Part shown: one piece after another, positions 17,886 through 26,384 of the stretch | How positions within the stretch are numbered: the stretch's first letter is position 1 | Layout of the letters: every line of letters starts with the position of its first letter | Origin: Pseudovibrio sp. Alg231-02 | Lineage (GTDB): Bacteria > Pseudomonadota > Alphaproteobacteria > Rhizobiales > Stappiaceae | NCBI RefSeq assembly: GCF_900143565.1 | Contig: NZ_FREX01000011.1 | Span: 13,066-77,065, forward strand | Length of the DNA stretch: 64,000 nucleotides | Direction: 5' to 3' | Program-made: the position numbers and the translations under genes | The notes under the pieces: model-generated | What the model was told of the DNA's origin: nothing | The model's database searches: none | Seen by the model: only the letters and a program-made list of their open reading frames with translations

Positions 17886-17955
17886 GGTGAATGAAGACCG
17901 GGACTGGTAAAGCAGGGCGAAGATCAGATCGCCTGCAACCCAGGAGATCAACAAA

Positions 17956-18393
17956 ATGCACCCTGATCATGTGACAGTGGCTGTCCGCAATCTGGATGAG
18001 GCGCGTGCTTTCTTTAACTTGCTTGACTTTGAAGAAGCAAAATCCCTCGTCATCTCCGGTCCCGTGTTTTCAAAGTACATGGGCATTCCAGATCTGGAAG
18101 CAGAGCACGTCACTTTGGTTCTGAAAGGTCATAGCCCCAGGTTCGAAATCCAACTGCTACACTACCGCAATCCAGAGCCACGCAGCGAGCCTTACCCTGA
18201 AGACCTCTGCCGAACAGGCTACAATCACTTGTGTTTCGCGGTTGATGATTTGGAAGACAGACTATCAAAGCTGCAAGCCGCCGGGTTCAAAGCCCGTTCC
18301 GAAGTCATGGAGTTCAACGACAGAAAACTGGTGTTCCTGTTTGGGCCAGAAAAGATCACGATAGAATTAGCGCAGTGGGCCAAGCCAGAGTGA
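17956..18393 (+). CDS. VOC (glyoxalase/bleomycin resistance) superfamily protein
   Basis: A 145-residue metal-site fold protein with two beta-alpha-beta-beta-beta modules. Metal-ligand candidates are His3 ('MHPDHVTVAVRNLDEARAFF'), His at 'EHVTLVLKG', His at 'YNHLCFAVDDLEDRL', and Glu at 'KITIELAQW'. ATG 17956 has AGGAG nine bases upstream. It starts 70 bases after the glycosyltransferase and may be co-transcribed. The superfamily covers lyases, isomerases and dioxygenases, so no reaction is assigned. Confidence 0.8.
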   Translation: MHPDHVTVAVRNLDEARAFFNLLDFEEAKSLVISGPVFSKYMGIPDLEAEHVTLVLKGHSPRFEIQLLHYRNPEPRSEPYPEDLCRTGYNHLCFAVDDLEDRLSKLQAAGFKARSEVMEFNDRKLVFLFGPEKITIELAQWAKPE

Positions 18394-18599
18394 AGCGAGT
18401 TCGCAAATACGATCGCTTCAATTAGCTAAAGAGTTGGTTGCAGGGAAGAGAGCTCGCAGGAAGTGTAGTAGCGTGAACAGCAACAGATGTGCTTACAACG
18501 CCTGAGCAATCCCACATTACTTCTCAAAGAAAACTGCTGTCTCCAGCACATCACCAACAGCAGGTACTGTGCAATTCCTGCAAGTTAGAGAGGTAAACC

Positions 18600-19562
18600 T
18601 CACACCAACAACGCCTTGGCCGCTTCCTTGTAATTCCGTGCCTTTGCGTTCTCAACAAACAGCAGTCCTTTCAGGTACTCCAACCGCGCCTTGGCCTTCT
18701 TGATACGCTGTGCCATGTGCCGTGCCACCTTTGGCGAGATATGCAGGAAGCCGCGCTCCCGTAGTTCATCACGCAGTGCTTGGCCCACATCATTCGCCAG
18801 CGTGTCCTTGCTGAAACTCGGCTCCTCTTCATCGTATAACCGCGCAACAGCACAGAGCAAAGCCATATCAGCCACCATCCGATAAGGGCGTCCGCTGCGT
18901 GCAGTCACCTGTCCGGGATGCAGCCGATACCGGACGAGCCGCTCGTTGAGAGCACCAATCTTCCCATACTCCAGCAAGCGCAGATAAAGGTCGTAATCCT
19001 CCGCTCCATCAAAATGCGGGCGATAACCGCCAAGGGCCAACACAGCATCACGGCGAAACATAATGGTCGGGTGGTACAAACAGCACTTCTCAAAGAGGCG
19101 CTTGCGGATCTCAACCGAGCTTTTCGGGCACTCCATCTGGTCAATGATCTGCCCGGCCTCATCAATCACGGAAACTTCTGTTCCGCACAACTGCCAGTCA
19201 GGGTTCCGGTTCATAATCCGAACCTGCCGTTCCAGACGAAGCGACTCTGATAGATCATCCGCATCAAGGCGGGCAACCAATGGGCTCTCAATCACCGCAA
19301 GCCCGGTATTAAGCGCGTTTGAGATACCCTGACCTGGCCCTTCAAGAATCTGAAACCGGCCCTTCGGAAAATGGCCTGCAAAATGCTCCGCAATTTCCCG
19401 GGTTTCATCGGTGGAGGCATCATCCACCAACACAACAGCAAAGTCTGTGAAGCTTTGTGCCAACAGGCTGCTCAGCGTCTCTCCAAGCGTGTTTGCGGCA
19501 TTGCGCGCAGGGATCAACACGCTGACAAGAGGGGCGGGATCCTGCTGTTGCTTTTCAGCCAT
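18600..19562 (-). CDS. Glycosyltransferase family 2 protein
   Basis: A 320-residue inverting GT-A glycosyltransferase. It contains 'VSVLIPARNAANTLGETL', the nucleotide-binding 'VDDASTDET', the DXD motif in 'ARLDADDLS', and 'FDGAEDYDLYLRL' (the ED catalytic-base region). ATG 19562 with AGGTGG eight bases upstream is preferred over a GTG at 19574. It lies downstream of a second GT2 gene in the same direction, 122 bases apart. A role in a surface polysaccharide is inferred. Confidence 0.87.
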   Translation of the reverse strand: MAEKQQQDPAPLVSVLIPARNAANTLGETLSSLLAQSFTDFAVVLVDDASTDETREIAEHFAGHFPKGRFQILEGPGQGISNALNTGLAVIESPLVARLDADDLSESLRLERQVRIMNRNPDWQLCGTEVSVIDEAGQIIDQMECPKSSVEIRKRLFEKCCLYHPTIMFRRDAVLALGGYRPHFDGAEDYDLYLRLLEYGKIGALNERLVRYRLHPGQVTARSGRPYRMVADMALLCAVARLYDEEEPSFSKDTLANDVGQALRDELRERGFLHISPKVARHMAQRIKKAKARLEYLKGLLFVENAKARNYKEAAKALLV

Positions 19563-19684
19563 TGAATAAGCCACCTATCTGCTTAAGCTTTTCTGCCTTC
19601 CAGCTGAGGCTGCGAAGGTAGCTAAGTGTTTGTTGTGTTGCGTCGTTTCTTTGAAAAATCAGGAACATCGGGTGGAAGGCTGGG

Positions 19685-20599
19685 TCAGGTCTTATCCTGC
19701 CGTGCAGCAGTCGCCCCCCTCTGAGATGAATGGGTCTGTTCTAGAAGATCTGCTTCAATGGATTTCGCGACCCGCAGATATCGCCCAACCGCATAGTTGG
19801 TGGAGGCAATCAAACCCCACCAGCCATATCGGCAGTACCCGCGCACCAAATAGCCTTTCAGAAAAGCTGCGGGAAACTCGTAGAGCAGCCGTGACTTCGG
19901 CATCCTACGGCCCCGTCCACGCATCTCATGCACTTGCATGGTGGAATAGCGGTTCATCTTCTCAAAGTGGAAGGCGACGCTGGGAATACTGCGGTGGTCC
20001 ATATGCCCCTTCAGCATGCCTATCTTGGCATCGCTGGGCGGACGAACCGTGTCATGCACCGAGCTGGCAGAAAAACGGCCTACACTCCTGCGGTAAAGCC
20101 GGATTTGCTTATGAGAGTAGGCGTGTTTTGCAGCGGTCGTTTCGTGAGGCCACACATCGCAGATGTCCACCTCCCAAAAATCGTTCTGCGCAAGAACAGA
20201 GGTCTGGAACAGGCTCACTATCTCATCGCGCAGTGCAGGTGTGACCACCTCGTCGGCATCAATGTTCAGGATCCAGTCATTCCGGCACTGGTCCTCGCCA
20301 AACCGCTTTTGCAAGCCGTACCCGTTCCAGTCATTGTGCAGCACACGGGCGCCCATGCGCTGGGCAACGGTGACGGTCTGGTCCGTAGACCCGCTGTCAA
20401 TCACAATGACCTCATCAGCCCAGTGAATGCAGCTGGCAATTGTCTGCCCGATCCGGTCTTCCTCATTCTTCGCGATGATGAAAACAGACATCGGAATGCG
20501 GGTCTCATCAGATCGCTCATTAGCGGTTGGCTTTCCTTGCTGGGCCCGCTTTGCTGCAATGTCGATGATTTTGCTCTGAGTGGAGATATCGGGCCTCAA
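19685..20599 (-). CDS. Glycosyltransferase family 2, WaaE/KdtX-like
   Basis: A GT2 enzyme with 'MSVFIIAKNEEDRIGQTI', 'VIVIDSGSTDQTV', the DXD in 'LNIDADEVVTP', and 'HDTVRPPSDAKIGMLKGHMDH' (in parts), all typical of the WaaE-like lipopolysaccharide-core beta-glucosyltransferase group. The full frame opens with a TTG at 20599 and has a 36-residue N-terminal extension; an internal ATG at 20491 matches the usual family start, but neither has a good ribosome site. It precedes another GT2 gene on the same strand. Confidence 0.83.
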   Translation of the reverse strand: MRPDISTQSKIIDIAAKRAQQGKPTANERSDETRIPMSVFIIAKNEEDRIGQTIASCIHWADEVIVIDSGSTDQTVTVAQRMGARVLHNDWNGYGLQKRFGEDQCRNDWILNIDADEVVTPALRDEIVSLFQTSVLAQNDFWEVDICDVWPHETTAAKHAYSHKQIRLYRRSVGRFSASSVHDTVRPPSDAKIGMLKGHMDHRSIPSVAFHFEKMNRYSTMQVHEMRGRGRRMPKSRLLYEFPAAFLKGYLVRGYCRYGWWGLIASTNYAVGRYLRVAKSIEADLLEQTHSSQRGATAARQDKT

Positions 20600-20974
20600 A
20601 CTCTTGGATTATCCGCAATAATCTAGAGTTTACTCCCCCCTACACATTCCGAAATTCGTCCAATATGAAGGACTGTTTTCACCCAATAGAAACCCATCAA
20701 TATCAAATAAGGGAGATGACTGAGAAAGTCGTCGCGCACCGCCAGTCAAACCCTGCTCATACGGCGAGAGCAAACCAGAAACCATCACTCGGCTTGGGTG
20801 GAAAGGACTGTCAGATCGACAAAACCTAGCATAAAGTCCCTCGGATAGCCCCGTTCACTACAACTTCCGTATGATTGCATCTGGCGCGCAGGGGTGAAAC
20901 GATTTGCGCGCATTTGAGAGCCGGGTTTGAGGCGAGACTTTCGGCACCCACTTTAATTTCTTTGGGAGAAGAAA
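20600..20974. promoter_or_regulatory. Divergent promoter region between the GT2 gene and the thiolase
   Basis: About 375 bases with no credible gene. It must hold start signals for both divergent genes. The thiolase ribosome site GGGAGAAG lies at its right end. I see no clear palindrome or hairpin. Confidence 0.4.
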
Positions 20975-22138
20975 ATGGCCGCAATTATTGGTTGGGCACA
21001 CACACCGTTTGGCAAACTGGCAGATGAAACCGTAGAGTCTCTTGTCACAAAGGTTGCCAAGCAAGCGATTGCCGATGCCGGTCTCGCCGCTGAAGACATT
21101 GATGAGATCGTTCTGGGTCACTTCAATGCAGGTTTTTCCAAGCAAGATTTCACTGCAAGCCTCGTGCTTCAGGCAGATGACAAGCTGCGCTTCAAGCCAA
21201 CCACCCGCGTTGAAAATGCATGTGCGACTGGCTCAGCTGCCGTGCATCAGGGCGTCAAATCCATCAAAGCAGGCGACGCCAAGTTCGTGCTCGTCGTTGG
21301 TGTTGAGCAGATGACCACCACGCCGGGCCGTGAAATCGGAGCAAACTTGCTCAAAGCTTCTTACCTGCCAGAAGATGGCGATACCCCGGCTGGTTTCGCT
21401 GGTGTCTTCGGCAAAATCGCAGGCATGTATTTCCAAAAGCACGGCGACCAGAGCGAAGCGCTGGCCCACATCGCTGCGAAGAACCACAAGAACGGCGTCG
21501 AAAACCCATATGCGCAGATGCGCAAGGACCTCGGCGTAGAGTTCTGCCTCAATGAGAGCGAGAAGAACCCGTTTGTAGCTGGCCCGCTGAAGCGCACAGA
21601 CTGTTCACTTGTATCTGATGGCGCAGCAGCCATCGTCCTCACCGACACCACCACAGCCCTCTCTGCCAAAAAGGCTGTCGCCTTCCGCGGCATGGGTCAT
21701 GCGCAGGACTTCCTGCCAATGTCCAAGCGCGACATCCTCAAGTTCGAAGGCTGTACAGAAGCTTGGAAGCGCGCGCTCTCCATGGCCAACATCACCGTTG
21801 AAGACCTGTCCTTCGTTGAGACCCACGACTGCTTCACCATCGCTGAGCTGATCGAATATGAAGCCATGGGGCTTGTGCCAGAAGGTCAGGGCGCGAAAGC
21901 CATTCTGGAAGGCTGGACCCAGAAGGACGGCAAACTGCCGGTCAACCCATCTGGCGGGCTGAAAGCCAAAGGCCACCCAATCGGTGCGACTGGCGTGTCC
22001 ATGCACGTGCTCACATCCATGCAGCTGGTAGGCGAAGCTGGCGGCATTCAGGTGGACGGCGCAGAGCTCGGCGGCATCTTCAACATGGGCGGCGCAGCCG
22101 TTGCCAACTATGTGTCTGTGATGCAGCGCCTCAAGTAA
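20975..22138 (+). CDS. Thiolase, SCP-x-like acetyl-CoA acetyltransferase
   Basis: A 387-residue thiolase-fold enzyme. The acyl-accepting Cys is in 'VENACATGSAAVHQG' (near residue 88), and the His loop is 'NPSGGLKAKGHPIGATG'. The last motif reads 'FNMGGAAVANYV' where classic biosynthetic thiolases have a second catalytic Cys (CxG), a pattern shared with SCP-x-type thiolases of uncertain direction. SD GGGAG precedes ATG 20975, and a strong terminator follows, so it is a single-gene unit. It may act in fatty acid breakdown or in making acetoacetyl-CoA; the latter would fit the phasins and CoA-transferase elsewhere in the window. Confidence 0.85.
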   Translation: MAAIIGWAHTPFGKLADETVESLVTKVAKQAIADAGLAAEDIDEIVLGHFNAGFSKQDFTASLVLQADDKLRFKPTTRVENACATGSAAVHQGVKSIKAGDAKFVLVVGVEQMTTTPGREIGANLLKASYLPEDGDTPAGFAGVFGKIAGMYFQKHGDQSEALAHIAAKNHKNGVENPYAQMRKDLGVEFCLNESEKNPFVAGPLKRTDCSLVSDGAAAIVLTDTTTALSAKKAVAFRGMGHAQDFLPMSKRDILKFEGCTEAWKRALSMANITVEDLSFVETHDCFTIAELIEYEAMGLVPEGQGAKAILEGWTQKDGKLPVNPSGGLKAKGHPIGATGVSMHVLTSMQLVGEAGGIQVDGAELGGIFNMGGAAVANYVSVMQRLK

Positions 22139-22168
22139 GCTCAGCAAAACCAGACAGATGAGTATCAG

Positions 22169-22195
22169 AGCCCCGGTCCGCCGGGGCTTTTCTTT
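22169..22195 (+). terminator. Intrinsic terminator of the thiolase gene
   Basis: AGCCCCGG (22169-22176) pairs with CCGGGGCT (22181-22188) around a TCCG loop, followed by TTTCTTTT. It lies 30 bases past the stop. Confidence 0.9.
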
Positions 22196-22303
22196 TGCAT
22201 TGTGGCCTTGCAGCTCACCAATCGCTAACTAAGCCCTCAAGCCAGCATCATCACACCAATGTGATCGTGGTAAACCTTTTGTCTGACGCAGGTTAGGAGA
22301 GGT

Positions 22304-24562
22304 GTGTCGATGCCAGGACAAGAGTCAGCCCCCAAGTACGATGATTGGCTGAAAAAAGTCTATTCAGAGATGAACTGGAAGTTCCATGATCTCGTTGGCG
22401 GTGGCCGAAAGAAACGCTCTGCAAGCGTCACCAGCAAAACCTCTGAGGCAAGCGCGGCGATTGGCTCGCAAGTGGACGAAGACACACCAGAGTGGACCAC
22501 AGAACCTGATATCGCAGATTACATCGTTGAAGGCACACCGGCTGCGGAACGTAAGAAACGCCCTCTCTCAGCAGCTTTGAAAGACGCAGGCATCAAATCC
22601 ACCGAAGGCTTCACCCAGCGCCTCAACTCCTACCAGTCCCAAAAATCCCATTATGATGAAGACCCGTTGGGTGCAGCCTATGCGGACCCGGAGGCCGTCA
22701 AATGGGATCGGCTGGTTAAAGGCACTCTGGGGGAGAGCGATAATAAAGCCCGGCAAATGGTGCTGATGCAGCACGAAATTGAGCTGAAAAAACAATCCCG
22801 TCAATTGACCCGCGAAGTGTTTCAGGATCAGTCAACTGCACCTGAGTTCAGAGCCTATCTCCGTCAGGCCAGCGATACCCCTTCCAACCAAATGGACACA
22901 GCACAGCGCGAAACCATCATGTTCTTCAGCCAGAACATGAAGGTGTTGGGCAATGAGCTGGTGGCCTCAACCAAAGAGCTGATGCACGAAAAAGCCTTTG
23001 GCGACACCATGATGAAGACCCTGCATGAAGCCAAAGCCAATGCGGTGTCAGAGCGTGAAAAGAAACGACTGGCCGAGCTGGAAGAAGAAGCCATCGCCTA
23101 TGGCACCGCCACCTCCAAGCAAATGGCCTTCGCGCTCAATTGCACCAACTGCGTGGAAGCTGCAATCAATCGGGGAGCTGAAGTCGAAGCAGCCGTCCTG
23201 CAATTGTCAGATGAGCGGCCCAAAGCCGTTTTCGCCACCTCTGGTTTACAGCGCACGGCAGAAGAAATGGTGCTGGCTCATCTGGACAAAAGCAACAACA
23301 TGAAGAAGAGCCTGGCCTGGGCAGAAACGCAGCCATGGGCCCAGATGGTGAAGGTCAACATAAAAAAAGAAGGCCGCAACTTTTCCATCACATCAGAAAC
23401 ACGACAAGCACCGGAAACACCGGCAAGCACCGGCGACCCGATGGTCGATAACCACGTGGACATGCCCCACAAAGCTGTAACCAAAACCGAGCTCGCAACC
23501 ACGCCGGAGCTGGTCTTCAACGGCCTTCGCTCAGGCCAGATGATGGCTTCCATGTCTCACCGCGAGACTGGTGAAACAGGACCGGACGGCAAACCGTTCG
23601 TGGGCATTCCCAGTGAGGCCTCCATGGCATGGGCCAAAACTTTGCTGACAGCTCAAAAAGAAGGACAGGACATATCGGATCAACTGCCGGACTATATGGA
23701 GGTGAAGGAAGTCTGGTACCGCGAAAATCGCTCTGGCCTCAAAGGAAAACTCAAACGCGGCAAGCCTGAAAAGAAAGTCCATGTGGTGACGTATAAGGAG
23801 ACCTCGGAGTCTGTTCAGGCGGCCCAAAAGCTTCGCGCAGCACCCAAAAACATGGCTGGGGATCTGGCAGAGCTCGCAGATAACATTGCTGATCTGAAGG
23901 CAGATCAGGCCCGCAAAGCTGAAAAACTGAAAGCACATAAAGAGGAACTGGAGAAATTCCTCAGCTCCAAAGGTGAGGGCATGCTGGAAAGCTTCGGCGA
24001 AGCCCATGAAGCCTTCAACGCCCTGCAGGAAAACATTCTCCAGCAGGTGATCGCAAAAATGAGCAAGGGCACCAGTCTCAAGAACATCAAGAAATGGGCC
24101 AGCAAACAGCCTTGGGTAATGATGTTCGAGATTGAGTTCAAGCCTGACGAAAGTGGCAAGAAGAACCATTACAACGTCGTCGTTAAAGAAAAAGAGGAGG
24201 AAGTAGAAGAGACTGATGGAGCACCGGAAGGGGGCCGGACAGAAGCAGACGGTAGAACAAAAGACCAGGAAGCCTCACTGACAGGTGCGTTAGCCGCCCT
24301 CTCAAAGCCTGCAGTTCAAAAAGAACTGATCCTCAAATACACTGGCGAAAAGCACAACGGCGTACCTATCGTCGAAAAACCAAGCGACCTGGCAAAAAAA
24401 TGGGCAGATATGATTATGAAGGTCTATGGCTCCAACGCCAAACTACCAGCCTATCTGGTGCTCAAGGATGTCGTCTACAAATCAGCTTCCCGAAATCTGA
24501 TCCGGCGCGGTAAATACATCCCTTGCAAGGCCGTGGAGTTTATTCCTTCCGCCTTCGAGTAA
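22304..24562 (+). CDS. Protein of unknown function, 752 residues, with internal duplication
   Basis: I do not recognise a family. No signal peptide or membrane segment is visible; the protein is hydrophilic, rich in Lys and Glu. Two modules repeat. Residues about 320-365 ('AWAETQPWAQMVKVNI') match about 577-628 ('KWASKQPWVMMFEIEF'). Residues about 395-500 ('DQLPDYMEVKEVWYREN') match about 657-748 ('AKLPAYLVLKDVVYKSA'). So one ~180-residue A-B unit occurs twice, separated by a likely coiled coil (about 505-575), behind a ~300-residue N-terminal part. SD AGGAG sits 4 bases before GTG 22304 and 10 before ATG 22310, so either may be the start. It stands between two terminators as a single-gene transcript. 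Confidence 0.85.
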   Translation: MSMPGQESAPKYDDWLKKVYSEMNWKFHDLVGGGRKKRSASVTSKTSEASAAIGSQVDEDTPEWTTEPDIADYIVEGTPAAERKKRPLSAALKDAGIKSTEGFTQRLNSYQSQKSHYDEDPLGAAYADPEAVKWDRLVKGTLGESDNKARQMVLMQHEIELKKQSRQLTREVFQDQSTAPEFRAYLRQASDTPSNQMDTAQRETIMFFSQNMKVLGNELVASTKELMHEKAFGDTMMKTLHEAKANAVSEREKKRLAELEEEAIAYGTATSKQMAFALNCTNCVEAAINRGAEVEAAVLQLSDERPKAVFATSGLQRTAEEMVLAHLDKSNNMKKSLAWAETQPWAQMVKVNIKKEGRNFSITSETRQAPETPASTGDPMVDNHVDMPHKAVTKTELATTPELVFNGLRSGQMMASMSHRETGETGPDGKPFVGIPSEASMAWAKTLLTAQKEGQDISDQLPDYMEVKEVWYRENRSGLKGKLKRGKPEKKVHVVTYKETSESVQAAQKLRAAPKNMAGDLAELADNIADLKADQARKAEKLKAHKEELEKFLSSKGEGMLESFGEAHEAFNALQENILQQVIAKMSKGTSLKNIKKWASKQPWVMMFEIEFKPDESGKKNHYNVVVKEKEEEVEETDGAPEGGRTEADGRTKDQEASLTGALAALSKPAVQKELILKYTGEKHNGVPIVEKPSDLAKKWADMIMKVYGSNAKLPAYLVLKDVVYKSASRNLIRRGKYIPCKAVEFIPSAFE

Positions 24563-24603
24563 AAGAAGCAAGCCAGTCTCACGACAACATCATTTGGATT
24601 TTC

Positions 24604-24635
24604 ACCGCCCTCTGCTAGGTTCTGCGGGCGGTTTT
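24604..24635 (+). terminator. Intrinsic terminator of the duplicated unknown gene
   Basis: ACCGCCC (24604-24610) pairs with GGGCGGT (24626-24632), followed by TTTT. It lies 41 bases past the stop. Confidence 0.8.
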
Positions 24636-24696
24636 ATAGTTTGCATGTCTTCGGTTCGTTCGAAGCTCCCGAAGGCACATGCAAGAAAGGTATTTC

Positions 24697-25095
24697 ATGG
24701 TCAAGCGTTTAGTGCTCCCACACGAGTTTCAATCCGTTTCAGAACAGCTCAACATGTCACCAGCCATCTTCTCGGGAAACCACATCTTCCTGAGTGGCAT
24801 GACCGGTGCGGATATGAGCGGCCAGATGCCGGAAGACCCCGAAGCCCAGTTCCGCAACACCTTCAAAAAGATCGAATGCATCCTGCGTGAAGCCAACGTC
24901 GATATGGATGCTGTTGTTGAGATGACCAGCTACCACATCGGCCTGCGCGATCACTATGAACTCTTCGACTCCATCCGCCTCGAGTTTTTCTCCAAACCCT
25001 ATCCAGCCTGGACCGCCATTGAAGCCGCCGGCCTCCGCCGCGAAGGCGCCCTGGTAGAAGTCCGCGTCATCGTCAGCGCACATTATGGCGGGTGA
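24697..25095 (+). CDS. RidA/YjgF-family protein
   Basis: A 132-residue protein of the RidA fold, with 'GNHIFLSGMTGADMSG' near the N-terminus and 'YPAWTAIEAAGLRREGALVEVRVI' (in parts) at the end. 'LRREGALVEVRVIV' holds the Arg that binds the carboxylate in imine deaminases (R in the 'A.VEI' neighbourhood), though subgroup assignment is uncertain. ATG 24697 with AGAAAGG six bases upstream is preferred; an ATG six codons earlier lacks a site. RidA proteins hydrolyse reactive enamines/imines from PLP enzymes; the subgroup and substrate here are not known. Confidence 0.85.
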   Translation: MVKRLVLPHEFQSVSEQLNMSPAIFSGNHIFLSGMTGADMSGQMPEDPEAQFRNTFKKIECILREANVDMDAVVEMTSYHIGLRDHYELFDSIRLEFFSKPYPAWTAIEAAGLRREGALVEVRVIVSAHYGG

Positions 25096-25189
25096 GGTGG
25101 ACCTGCATTCTTAGTTTGAATTTGTTAGTTTGGGATGATTTAGAAGATAACAGAGGGTGATAAGAACCATATGACGACCTTATGTCGCT

Positions 25190-25381
25190 TCATCTGATGA
25201 ATGGCTCTGACTCTAAGTTGACCCCAATATCCTTTTGTAAGTGTGCCGGCAGACCACGTGCATCTAAACGCTCACTCCCGCTTTTCATTAAAAAGAAAAT
25301 ATCTCTAAATCCTTTAGATAACCTATTGAAAATATTCGATGATACTTTGATTTTCTGAGCTTCAACGGTGAAATCTGCCAT
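25190..25381 (-). CDS. Small DUF1127-like protein
   Basis: A 63-residue protein whose C-terminal half, 'RLDARGLPAHLQKDIGVN', fits the 'L.D..L.DIGL' ending of DUF1127 proteins, including their conserved D-I-G. SD AGGAG lies eight bases before ATG 25381, which supports it as a real gene. It is divergent from a LysR regulator across 97 bases. In Brucella the LysR protein VtlR controls small DUF1127 genes, a similar arrangement. DUF1127 proteins bind RNA in some species, but this member has few of the usual Arg residues, so function is open. Confidence 0.55.
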   Translation of the reverse strand: MADFTVEAQKIKVSSNIFNRLSKGFRDIFFLMKSGSERLDARGLPAHLQKDIGVNLESEPFIR

Positions 25382-25410
25382 GCTTTTTCTCCTGCTGTTG
25401 TTGGGGAATT

Positions 25411-25428
25411 AATGCCGGAGGTTGCATT
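25411..25428. promoter_or_regulatory. Inverted repeat in the divergent promoter, candidate LysR site
   Basis: AATGC (25411-25415) and GCATT (25424-25428) are perfect 5-bp arms with eight bases between. It lies between the two divergent starts, 30 bases from the DUF1127-like gene and 50 from lysR. The spacing is one base off the usual LysR T-N11-A pattern, so the link is tentative. Confidence 0.4.
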
Positions 25429-25478
25429 TACAGTCCAATCGAATATAGGGAAGAAAGCATAAGGAGATTTTATCAAAG

Positions 25479-26384
25479 ATGCCGAACAGTCTGCCTCCAC
25501 TCAACGCTCTTCGCGCCTTCGAAGCGGCAGCGAGACATTCCAACTTCACCCGTGCTGGGGAGGAGCTGGGAATGACGCAAGCAGCGGTGAGTTATCAGAT
25601 AAAAGTGCTGGAAGATCGTGCCGGGAAACCCTTGTTCAATCGGGTAGGAAGACAAGTTGTTTTAACGGATGCAGGTGCGCAACTTGCGGCAGTTGCAAAT
25701 GAGGCTTTTCAGTCTATTCGTGCTGGCTTTTCGGCGGTGCAAGGAACGCAGGATGGGACACTGAAACTAAGTGTGGTTCCCACTTTTGCCATGAACTGGC
25801 TCTCGTTGCGTATCGGAGAGTTTCAGATGGCGAACCCCAAAATTGCTGTTCAATTGGAAGCCTCTGGCGGCGTTGTTGATTTTGCATCCTCTGATATTGA
25901 TATGGGGATCAGAAACAGCCCTAAAAAGTGGCCTGGGTTATGTTGTCACAAACTAGCCGAAGTTACGTATACTCCCATGTTAAGTCCAAGACTTGCTGAC
26001 AGCATTGGCGGTGTGAACAAGCCTGAAGACCTGCTGAAACTTCCCATTATTGATACAGGAGATCCTTGGTGGAGAAACTGGTTTGAAGCAGCTGGCGTGA
26101 AAGATCCCGATTTTTCAAACCAACCCGTTTCCCAAATGGGCACGCAAACTGTTGATGGAAATATCGCGATTGCGGGGCATGGTGTTGCGATTCTGACACC
26201 GTTGTTTCATTCAAGTGCGTTGCGGGATGGCCTGCTTATCCAGCCCTTCCCATTAAAGTGCACGGCTGAAAATCCAGTTTGGCTTGTTTACCGTGAAACG
26301 CAGAAAAACAACCCAAAAATAAAGCTGTTCCGAGACTGGATATTGAGCGAAATGGAAAAAGACAAGGCTGGCTATGCTGTCTGA
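25479..26384 (+). CDS. LysR-family transcriptional regulator (GcvA-like)
   Basis: A 301-residue regulator with 'LNALRAFEAAARHSNFTRAGEELGMTQAAVSYQIKVLED' (in parts) as the winged helix-turn-helix, and 'AIAGHGVAILTPLFH' in the effector domain near residue 228. The 'PPLNALRAFEAAARH' opening and 'VDGNIAIAGHGVA' are typical of the GcvA/AmpR branch. ATG 25479 follows AAGGAG by about 13 bases. It is divergent from the small DUF1127-like gene, its probable target. Confidence 0.88.
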   Translation: MPNSLPPLNALRAFEAAARHSNFTRAGEELGMTQAAVSYQIKVLEDRAGKPLFNRVGRQVVLTDAGAQLAAVANEAFQSIRAGFSAVQGTQDGTLKLSVVPTFAMNWLSLRIGEFQMANPKIAVQLEASGGVVDFASSDIDMGIRNSPKKWPGLCCHKLAEVTYTPMLSPRLADSIGGVNKPEDLLKLPIIDTGDPWWRNWFEAAGVKDPDFSNQPVSQMGTQTVDGNIAIAGHGVAILTPLFHSSALRDGLLIQPFPLKCTAENPVWLVYRETQKNNPKIKLFRDWILSEMEKDKAGYAV

